The notes under the pieces: generated by a model
The model's database searches: none
What the model was told of the DNA's origin: nothing
The model's input: only the letters and a program-made list of their open reading frames with translations
Program-made: the position numbers and the translations under genes
Part shown: one piece after another, positions 13,461-19,465 of the stretch
Numbering within the stretch: the first letter of the stretch is position 1
Layout: each line of letters opens with the position of its first letter
Source of the DNA: FEN-1250 sp039918615
Lineage (GTDB): Bacteria; Gemmatimonadota; Gemmatimonadetes; Gemmatimonadales; Gemmatimonadaceae
Length of the DNA: 19,465 nucleotides
Direction of reading: 5' to 3'
Assembly: GCA_039918615.1 (NCBI GenBank)
Contig: JBDSHG010000045.1
Span: 1-19,465, forward strand

Positions 13461-15854
13461 ATGAATAAACACGCGCTAGGAGTTCTCGAGTATTCGCGCG
13501 TGCTCGACGTTCTCGCGGATCGCGCGACGTCGGCGCTGGGCGCGGCGCGCATCCGCGCCATGGAGCCGCGGCGCGACATCGAGTGGATGGAGACGGAGCA
13601 GCGCCGAGTGATTGCGACTCGCGCGGTGCTTACCTCCGAAAATGGCTGGCACCCCGAGCCGATTCCAGATCTCACCGTCTCGCTCGCGCGGCTCCGCGCG
13701 ATCGGGAGCTCGTGGACGGGCGACGAGCTCACACGCGGCGCCGTGCTCCTCAGATCGTCGCGCATCACGAAGGAAAAGCTCGGAGGCACAGGCGCGGGCG
13801 CAGTGGTGAGCGCGGTGCTCCATCCCTTCGTCCAGCCACTCGTGGTCGCGACGCGCATGGAGGACGACATCGAGCGCGCGATCGACCCCGACGGTACCGT
13901 GCGCGACGAGGCCTCGGGCGCGCTGCGCCGGCTTCGTCGCGAGCTCCGTGGTGCGCAGGGGGAGCTCGTGCAGCTGCTCGAGCGTGCGATGGCGAAGCTG
14001 GAGCCGCACCAGCGCGTGCCGGACATGTCCGTCACGATGCGCAACGGCCGCTACGTGATCCCTGTGCGTCGCGAGGGAAGAGCAGCGGTGGGCGGCATCG
14101 TGCACGACGAGTCGGGGACGCGCGGCACGGTGTTCGTGGAGCCACCGGCAGCGATCGAGTTCGGGAATCGCATCCGCGCACTCGAGGCTGACGAGCGCGA
14201 GGAGGTCGAGCGCATCCTCGCCGAGCTGACGGAGGCCGTGCGGCCGTTGCGCGAAGAGATGGTCGCCTCACTCGAGGCGCTCGTTGCGCTCGACGTGCTC
14301 TACGCGCGGGCGCGCTTCGCCGAGGAGCTCGGATGCGCGCCGGCGGATTTCGTGCCGGCGCACGAAGGATTCTCGCTGCGCGATGCGCGGCATCCGCTGC
14401 TGCTCGCCCGCGGCGGCACCGTCGTCCCGTTCGACCTCGAGATGGCGGCGAGCGAACGCACGCTGCTCCTCTCGGGGCCGAACACGGGGGGCAAGACGGT
14501 GCTCCTCAAAGCGCTCGGGCTGATTTCGGCACTCGTACAGTCCGGTATCCCCGCGCCGGTGGGCGCCGAGAGTCGCATTCCGATCTTCGACGACTGCTTC
14601 GCTGACATCGGCGATGAGCAGTCGATCCAGGCGAGCCTCTCGACCTTCAGCGCGCACCTGCGCAATCTCGGCGAGATCCTCGCGGGCGCGACGGGCGAAA
14701 GCCTGGTGCTGATCGACGAGCTCGGGTCGGGGACCGATCCGGCCGAGGGCGCGGCGCTCGGCGGTGCGATTCTCGATGCGCTGACCGCGCGCGGCGTCTT
14801 CACGATCGCGACGACGCATCTCGGCGCCCTCAAGCTGCTCGCGACCGAGAATCCCGGCGTGGTGAATGGGTCGCTGCAATTCGATTCGGTCGCGCTCGCG
14901 CCGACGTATCGGTTGATCAAGGGCATGCCGGGGCGCTCGTACGGACTGAGTATCGCGCGGCGGCTGCATCTCCCCGAGGATGTGCTGCAGCGCGCGGAGT
15001 CGCGGCTGTCGACTGGTGAGAGAGATGTGAGCGCGTTGCTCGGCGATCTGCAGGAGCGGGAACGGACGCTCACGGCGCGCGAGAGCGCGGTGGAGTACGA
15101 CTCGTCGCGCGCGGCGGCGCGGCTCGAGCGCATCGAGGCGCGCGATCTTACGCTGCGCGAGTCCGAGCGCGCGCTCGAGCGTCGCGCGCGGGAAGAGGCT
15201 CGGAAGATGCTGCTGGAGGGGCGCGCCGAAATCGAGCGGACGGTGCGCGAGCTGCGCGAGCAGGGTGCCGCGGCGACGACGCGCGATGCACGCCGGCGCA
15301 TCGAGGAGCTCGCGGCCGTGCACGCGGAGGAGATCGAGCGCCTCGACCGCGAGGATCGTCCGGCGCGACGTGCGCCGGCGACCGCGGGCGCATCTACGTC
15401 GGGCGGCGCCATGGCGATCGGCGATACGGTGGAGATGGACACGCTGGATGGTCGGACGGGGCAGATTCTCGAGCTGCGCAACGATCAGGCGATCGTGGCT
15501 GTGGGCGCGCTGAAGATGACTGTGCCGATGTCGAGTCTTTCTACGGTGACGCGCGCCCAGGAGCGCGCTGTTCAGCGCACGGGATCCTACGCGGCGCTCC
15601 CCGATGTCGAGGTGTCGACGGAGATCGATTTGCGCGGGATGCGGGTGGACGAGATGGAGCTGGCGCTGCAGCGCGCGCTCGACGCCGCGATCGGCGCGGA
15701 TCTCCGCGTCATGCGGATCATCCACGGGAAGGGAACCGGCGCGCTCCGCGAGCGCGTCGACGAGCTCCTGCGCGCGGACCGCCGCGTGCGCGAGCATCGT
15801 CCCGGCTCGTGGAACGAGGGCGGGACGGGCGTGACCGTCGCGGAGCTCAACTGA
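13461..15854 (+). CDS. mutS2: Endonuclease MutS2
   Basis: MutS2 is a MutS-family ATPase without the mismatch-recognition domains. It is associated with suppression of recombination and, in Bacillus, with rescue of collided ribosomes. The 797-residue product starts with the usual LEYSRVLDVLADRATSALG, has the ATPase with GPNTGGKT at residues 339-346 (Lys345) and the Walker B LIDELGSGTDP (Asp419, Glu420), then a long Arg/Glu-rich coiled coil (about 520-640). It ends in a Smr nuclease domain with EIDLRGMRVDE (from 721) and HGKGTG (from 755). ATG 13461 is the start; a GTG at 13452, right at the yqeY stop, would add three residues. The stop overlaps the dnaG start (TGATG), coupling the two. Confidence 0.96.
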   Translation: MNKHALGVLEYSRVLDVLADRATSALGAARIRAMEPRRDIEWMETEQRRVIATRAVLTSENGWHPEPIPDLTVSLARLRAIGSSWTGDELTRGAVLLRSSRITKEKLGGTGAGAVVSAVLHPFVQPLVVATRMEDDIERAIDPDGTVRDEASGALRRLRRELRGAQGELVQLLERAMAKLEPHQRVPDMSVTMRNGRYVIPVRREGRAAVGGIVHDESGTRGTVFVEPPAAIEFGNRIRALEADEREEVERILAELTEAVRPLREEMVASLEALVALDVLYARARFAEELGCAPADFVPAHEGFSLRDARHPLLLARGGTVVPFDLEMAASERTLLLSGPNTGGKTVLLKALGLISALVQSGIPAPVGAESRIPIFDDCFADIGDEQSIQASLSTFSAHLRNLGEILAGATGESLVLIDELGSGTDPAEGAALGGAILDALTARGVFTIATTHLGALKLLATENPGVVNGSLQFDSVALAPTYRLIKGMPGRSYGLSIARRLHLPEDVLQRAESRLSTGERDVSALLGDLQERERTLTARESAVEYDSSRAAARLERIEARDLTLRESERALERRAREEARKMLLEGRAEIERTVRELREQGAAATTRDARRRIEELAAVHAEEIERLDREDRPARRAPATAGASTSGGAMAIGDTVEMDTLDGRTGQILELRNDQAIVAVGALKMTVPMSSLSTVTRAQERAVQRTGSYAALPDVEVSTEIDLRGMRVDEMELALQRALDAAIGADLRVMRIIHGKGTGALRERVDELLRADRRVREHRPGSWNEGGTGVTVAELN

Positions 15855-17686
15855 TGATCACCGACGAATCCGTCGAGCGCGTGCGCGAGGGCGCCGACAT
15901 CGTGCAGATCATCAGCGAGCACGTGAAGCTCAAGAAGGTAGGCAACAGCTATCGCGGCCCATGTCCCTTTCATCAGGGCACCGGCCCGAACTTCTCCGTC
16001 ATACCGTCGAAGAATCTCTATCACTGCTTCGTGTGCAACGAGTCGGGTGACGTCTTCAAGTATCTGCAGAAACGGCTGGGCATGACTTTCCCCGATGCCA
16101 TCCGATACGCCGCCCAGCGTTCGGGGATCGTGATCGACGAGGTGCAGCGGCGTTCCGACGCGCCGGATCCCCGGCAGCCCCTCTGGGACGTCAACGCAAT
16201 GGTCGCGGACTGGTTTCGCACGCAGCTCTGGGACGAGCGTGCGGGGGAGGAGGCGCGCAACTATCTCGCCTTCCGCCACGTGTCGCGCGATGTCGCCGAT
16301 CGCTTCGGGCTCGGCTTCGCGCCGCGCGACACCAACGCGATGCGCGAGCATCTCACCGCCCTCGGCGTCAGCGAGGAGACGCTCGGCGTGGCCGGGTTGC
16401 TCGTTCTGCGCGAGGACAGCGGCGAGCTGCGCCCCCGTTTTCGGAACCGGCTCATGTTCCCGATTCTCGATGTCTCGGGAAACACAACGGGATTCGGCGG
16501 CCGCCTGCTCGGCCCCGGCGAGCCCAAGTATCTGAATTCTTCGGAGTCGCCCGTCTATTCGAAGGGGCGAATGCTGTACGGACTGCACATGGCGAAGCAC
16601 GCCATTCGACGCGAAGGGCGGGTGATGATCGTCGAGGGCTACTTCGACGTCGTGCGCCTCGTCTCGGCGGGGTTCGACTGGGTGGTCGCGCCGCTCGGTA
16701 CCGCGCTCACGGAGGATCAGGCCGCGCTCCTGCCGAAGTATGCGAAGCAGGCATATCTCCTCTACGACAACGATCTCGCGGGGCTCAAGGCGACCTTTCG
16801 CTCGGGCGACCAGCTTCTCAAGCAGCAGCTGTCGGTGCAGGTCGTGACGCTCCCCGAGGGTGAGGATCCGGATTCCTTCGTCGACAAGTTCGGCGGCGAG
16901 AAGCTGCTCGAGCAGCTGTCGGGAGCCGTCGATATCTTCGAACGGAAGCTGCTCGAGCTGCAGCGCGGCGGATATTTCGCCGATCTCCACAAGAAGCGCG
17001 TGGCGATCGACAAGCTCCTGCCCACGCTGCGCGCAACTGCGGATCCGCTCACTCGCGAGATCTACATCGCGCGTGCGAGTGAGGTCTCGGGGGTGGGGCG
17101 CGACGTGCTGGACCGCGAGGTCTCGAACATCTCGTCGCGGCCGGCCTCGCAGCAGGGCGGGAGAGCGCCGGTGCCTCCGCCGCCGCAGGATTCCACCGTC
17201 GTCGAGCGTCGCGCGGCGGAGCGGAGGGCTCCGACTTCACCGCCACCCCCCAAGGAGCGACTGCTGGTTCGTATACTTCTTCACGTACGCTCGAACATCG
17301 AAGAAGCGGTCGAGACGGTCGGTCCGGATCAGTTGCACGATGCCGCTCTTGCCGACATCTATCGCGCATTGCTCGGTGGCCACTCCGACGATCCCGTCGA
17401 TGTGCTGGCCGCACGTCTCGAACCGGAGAGCACGGACCGGTTCAACGAGCTGCTGAACGATCCGATCGGTGAGGGAGAGAAATACGCGGAAAATTTCGCC
17501 GCCTTGCTCGCATACTTTCGCGGAATCGCGGTGAAGAACGAGCTGCACCAGCAACAGCGCGAAATGCCTATTGCGTCGGCCGACCAGCAGGACGACATCT
17601 TGTCCAACATGGAGCGACTGCGAAATGAGAAGAACGCGATGGGCGATCGATCATTCAAGGGATACGGTCCTGCCCGAAAAACGTAA
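15854..17686 (+). CDS. dnaG: DNA primase DnaG
   Basis: DnaG synthesises RNA primers at the replication fork. The 610-residue product has an N-terminal zinc-binding domain with ligands C37, H40, C58 and C61 (CPFH...CFVC). The catalytic core contains NRLMFPILDVSGNTTGFGGR and YLNSSESPVYSKG. The TOPRIM domain has EGYFD at 261-265 and YDNDLAG with Asp305 and Asp307. The latter usually reads YDGDxAG, so Gly is replaced by Asn, but the metal-binding Asp residues are kept. GEDPDSF follows. The C-terminal helicase-binding region (about 470-600) is less conserved, after a Pro-rich linker (about 432-470). ATG 15854 shares one base with the mutS2 stop. rpoD is not downstream, unlike in E. coli and Bacillus. 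Confidence 0.97.
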   Translation: MITDESVERVREGADIVQIISEHVKLKKVGNSYRGPCPFHQGTGPNFSVIPSKNLYHCFVCNESGDVFKYLQKRLGMTFPDAIRYAAQRSGIVIDEVQRRSDAPDPRQPLWDVNAMVADWFRTQLWDERAGEEARNYLAFRHVSRDVADRFGLGFAPRDTNAMREHLTALGVSEETLGVAGLLVLREDSGELRPRFRNRLMFPILDVSGNTTGFGGRLLGPGEPKYLNSSESPVYSKGRMLYGLHMAKHAIRREGRVMIVEGYFDVVRLVSAGFDWVVAPLGTALTEDQAALLPKYAKQAYLLYDNDLAGLKATFRSGDQLLKQQLSVQVVTLPEGEDPDSFVDKFGGEKLLEQLSGAVDIFERKLLELQRGGYFADLHKKRVAIDKLLPTLRATADPLTREIYIARASEVSGVGRDVLDREVSNISSRPASQQGGRAPVPPPPQDSTVVERRAAERRAPTSPPPPKERLLVRILLHVRSNIEEAVETVGPDQLHDAALADIYRALLGGHSDDPVDVLAARLEPESTDRFNELLNDPIGEGEKYAENFAALLAYFRGIAVKNELHQQQREMPIASADQQDDILSNMERLRNEKNAMGDRSFKGYGPARKT

Positions 17687-17692
17687 GGAGGT
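17684..17692 (+). promoter_or_regulatory. Perfect Shine-Dalgarno sequence before the zinc-ribbon gene
   Basis: TAAGGAGGT overlaps the dnaG stop codon (17684-17686) and is fully complementary to the standard anti-Shine-Dalgarno end of 16S rRNA. GGAGG ends 4 nt before GTG 17696 and so fixes that start. It is by far the strongest ribosome binding site in the window. Confidence 0.85.
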
Positions 17693-17695
17693 TTA

Positions 17696-18400
17696 GTGAG
17701 TCCAGACCTGGAAGCTGTATTGGCCCTGCAAGCGGAAGACACGATCGTGGCGCAGCTCAACGAGCAGCTGCGTGCGCTCGATGGTCAGATGAAATCGCTG
17801 GACGCCGAGCGCAAGCAGGTCGAGGATTCGCTCGCGCGCGCGAAGGCGACGGCGGAGGGGGAAGAGAAGAAGCGGCGCGAGCTCTCGATCAAGGTCGACG
17901 ATCACAAGGCGATGCAGGAGCGGAACATGGCGACGCTCGACATCGTCAGAAAGCCGAAGGAAGCAACCGCGGCGATGGCGCAGGTGGACATGCTGAAGAA
18001 GGTGCTGTCGGAGGAAGAGACGGACCTCCATTCGCTCTCGCTCCGCGTCCACGACGTGCACCACGCGATCGACGGCCAGCAGAAGCTCCTCGGCGAGCTC
18101 GATGCGCGGCAGATGGAGCAGCGCGAGGCGCACGCGAAGGAGCGCGCGGTGATTCAGAAGGAGCTCGACAAGGCGCTCGCGATCCGGAACGAGCGGGCGA
18201 CGCACGTGTCGAAGGGGATCCTGCTCAAGTACGAGCGCATCCTGAGCCGCAACACATCGAACGTGCTCTATGCGCTGCGCGGGCAGGCGTGCGGTCGATG
18301 CGACACCGCGATCCCGATGCAGCGCCGTAATGCGATTGCGGCGGGGCGCGCGATCGATGTGTGCGAGGCCTGTGGAGTGCTTCTGTACGCAACGGGATGA
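17696..18400 (+). CDS. Coiled-coil protein with C-terminal C4 zinc ribbon (PF02591 family)
   Basis: This 234-residue protein is mostly a long charged coiled coil (about residues 8-180, Glu/Lys/Arg-rich with Leu heptads) followed by a C4 zinc ribbon. The zinc ligands are C199 and C202 (CGRC) and C223 and C226 (CEAC), with the family pattern of IPMQRR between them. It resembles the widespread PF02591/DUF164 proteins, found from Chlamydiae to Actinobacteria, whose role is poorly defined; nucleic-acid binding is often proposed. The family often occurs near dnaG or recJ-type genes, and here it lies between both. The GTG start is fixed by a perfect Shine-Dalgarno sequence. The gene follows dnaG by 9 nt and is very likely in the same transcript. 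Confidence 0.88.
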   Translation: MSPDLEAVLALQAEDTIVAQLNEQLRALDGQMKSLDAERKQVEDSLARAKATAEGEEKKRRELSIKVDDHKAMQERNMATLDIVRKPKEATAAMAQVDMLKKVLSEEETDLHSLSLRVHDVHHAIDGQQKLLGELDARQMEQREAHAKERAVIQKELDKALAIRNERATHVSKGILLKYERILSRNTSNVLYALRGQACGRCDTAIPMQRRNAIAAGRAIDVCEACGVLLYATG

Positions 18401-18403
18401 TGG

Positions 18404-18432
18404 TTGATGCTCCCCACTGGGGAGGGTAATTT
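18404..18432 (+). promoter_or_regulatory. Sigma70-type promoter for recJ
   Basis: TTGATG (18404-18409) and TAATTT (18427-18432) are separated by exactly 17 bp. The -10 is 7 nt from GTG 18440, so transcription would start at about the start codon and give a leaderless recJ mRNA. The spacer contains a perfect inverted repeat, annotated separately. Confidence 0.65.
18410..18424. other. Inverted repeat in the recJ promoter spacer
   Basis: CTCCCC (18410-18415) and GGGGAG (18419-18424) form a perfect 6-bp inverted repeat around ACT, lying between the -35 and -10 boxes. It could be an operator half-site pair or a weak terminator stem for the zinc-ribbon gene, because TTTTC follows shortly (18430-18434). 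A chance occurrence in GC-rich DNA is also possible. Confidence 0.35.
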
Positions 18433-18439
18433 TCTGGTC

Positions 18440-19465
18440 GTGAAGGCTCTTGCGCGTACACGCCCATCGTCGCGCTGGGTGCTCCCCGGCCCTTCGGATG
18501 AGGTGGCCGTAACGGCGCTGTCGAGCGAGCTCCACCTGCCTCCGGCGATCTGCGAGCTCCTGATTCGCCGCGGCTTCGGCACCGCGGAGAGCGCGAAACG
18601 CTACCTCCGCCCGCGCCTCGATCAGCTTCACGACCCGGCGCTCATGCTCGGGATGGCCACCGCCGTCGAGCGCCTCGTGCGCGCCATCCGCGGAGGCGAG
18701 CGCATTGTGGTTCATGGCGACTACGACGTCGACGGCATGAGCTCCACCGCGGTGCTCCTTCGCACGCTCCGCAGTCTCGGGGGCGATGCGGTCCCCTTCA
18801 TTCCGCGCCGCATCGAAGACGGCTACGATCTCACGATGGCCGGAGTCGACGCCGCGATCGCTGCCGGCGCGACGGTGCTGGTCACGTGCGACTGCGGCAC
18901 CAACGCCCTCGCGCCGGTCGAGGCGGCGTGCAAAGCGGCGATCGACGTCATCATCACCGATCACCATCTGCCGAGTGGCCCGCTCCCGAAATGTCTCGCG
19001 GTGCTCAATCCGAAACAGGATGGCTGCGAGTATCCCGATGATGATCTCGCGGCTGTCGGCATCGCGTTCAAGCTCGCGCTCGCGCTCACGCGTGCGATGG
19101 GCGGCGACGAGAACGAGGTATACAAGCTGCTCGATCTCGTTGCGCTCGCGACGATCGCGGACGTCGCGCCGCTCCGGGGTGAGAATCGCGTGCTCGCGCG
19201 CGCGGGACTCAGGGTGATGAAGGAATCGCCGAACCCCGGGCTGCGTGCGCTCATGCGGTCGTCGGGGCTCGAGGGGAAGCCGCTCAACGCCGGCCGCATC
19301 GGCTTCATCCTCGCGCCGCGCCTCAACGCCGTCGGCAGACTCGGCCACGCGCTGCGCGGCGTCGAGCTGTTGATGTCGGAGAGCGAGCACGAGGCAAATG
19401 AGATTGCGCGCGATCTCGAGGAGCTGAACAGAACCCGCCAGGACGTCGACAGGAAGACGCTCGCA
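18440..19465 (+). CDS. recJ: Single-stranded-DNA-specific exonuclease RecJ (5' part, runs off the window)
   Basis: RecJ is the 5'-3' ssDNA exonuclease of RecF-pathway recombination and repair. The window holds the first 342 codons with no stop. The DHH-phosphoesterase motifs are clear: HGDYDVDG at residues 92-99 (Asp94, Asp96, Asp98), TCDCGT with Asp151, the DHH at 174-176, and LAPRLNAVGRLG near residue 297. The upstream region has the expected ELHLPPAICELLIRRGFGTAESAKRYLRP block. GTG 18440 is chosen because a promoter-like -10 lies just before it. ATG 18407, 6 nt after the zinc-ribbon stop, is in frame and would add 11 residues if recJ were instead translated from the operon transcript. The DHHA1 domain and C-terminus lie beyond the window. 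Confidence 0.94.
   Translation, partial: MKALARTRPSSRWVLPGPSDEVAVTALSSELHLPPAICELLIRRGFGTAESAKRYLRPRLDQLHDPALMLGMATAVERLVRAIRGGERIVVHGDYDVDGMSSTAVLLRTLRSLGGDAVPFIPRRIEDGYDLTMAGVDAAIAAGATVLVTCDCGTNALAPVEAACKAAIDVIITDHHLPSGPLPKCLAVLNPKQDGCEYPDDDLAAVGIAFKLALALTRAMGGDENEVYKLLDLVALATIADVAPLRGENRVLARAGLRVMKESPNPGLRALMRSSGLEGKPLNAGRIGFILAPRLNAVGRLGHALRGVELLMSESEHEANEIARDLEELNRTRQDVDRKTLA

Noticed and set aside
14268..15797. Open frame of 509 codons on the - strand inside mutS2
   Set aside because: The translation is Arg/Leu/Glu/His-rich with no recognisable motif and mirrors the mutS2 coding sequence.
15587..16990. Open frame of 467 codons on the - strand across mutS2/dnaG
   Set aside because: It is antisense to the conserved zinc and TOPRIM domains of DnaG and shows no family resemblance.
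17693..19390. Open frame of 565 codons on the - strand across the zinc-ribbon gene and recJ
   Set aside because: It covers two clear + strand genes and their promoter, and its composition is that of a codon-bias shadow.
1..19465. Hidden defence, toxin-antitoxin, biosynthetic or phage module
   Set aside because: Every gene matches a housekeeping or common transport family, gaps are at most about 106 bp, and composition is uniform.

Overview
This is an ordinary chromosomal segment of a GC-rich bacterium. All 19 protein genes I can support lie on the + strand with almost no spacing. My best guess for the source is Gemmatimonadota or a close relative. That is inferred from GC content, gene order, scarce Shine-Dalgarno sequences and promoter style; no alignment or 16S gene was available. 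I see no tRNA, rRNA, CRISPR array, insertion sequence, phage gene or recognisable defence or biosynthetic system.

Layout. (1) 85-2859: a three-gene Mla-type lipid transport operon, permease MlaE, ATPase MlaF and MCE protein MlaD, closed by a perfect 28-bp palindrome that looks like a terminator. (2) 2966-4865: an EamA/DMT drug/metabolite transporter and an asparaginase II-type enzyme, ending in a hairpin that contains the stop codon. (3) 4902-7610: a carboxymuconolactone decarboxylase (CMD)-fold protein coupled to the GTPase ObgE, then DprA. (4) 7696-12928: HemW, HrcA, DnaJ, PrmA, RsmE and a HIT-family protein. This is the gene order known from Bacillus (hemW-hrcA-grpE-dnaK-dnaJ-prmA-rsmE), but grpE and dnaK are missing from between hrcA and dnaJ. 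(5) 12981-19465: YqeY, MutS2, DNA primase DnaG, a coiled-coil/C4 zinc-ribbon protein and the 5' part of recJ. This resembles a rearranged macromolecular-synthesis operon (rpsU-yqeY-dnaG-rpoD) with rpsU and rpoD absent at the expected places and mutS2 inserted.

The genes serve outer-membrane lipid homeostasis, protein folding and its repression, ribosome assembly and modification, and DNA replication, repair and uptake. Translational coupling is common: ATGA or TGATG overlaps join mlaE/mlaF, cmd/obgE and mutS2/dnaG, and longer overlaps join prmA/rsmE and rsmE/hit.

The most interesting pattern is regulatory. Four genes (hemW, hrcA, yqeY, recJ) have an AT-rich -10-like hexamer only 5-7 nt before the start codon and no Shine-Dalgarno sequence, which predicts leaderless mRNAs. 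For hrcA and recJ a good -35 box also sits at 18 or 17 bp. Other points are the grpE-dnaK gap with no CIRCE operator, an exact 34-residue tetrad repeat in MlaD, a charged N-terminal extension on MlaF, and dprA, whose conserved N-terminus lies upstream of its first conventional start codon. I did not find a convincing new multi-gene system.
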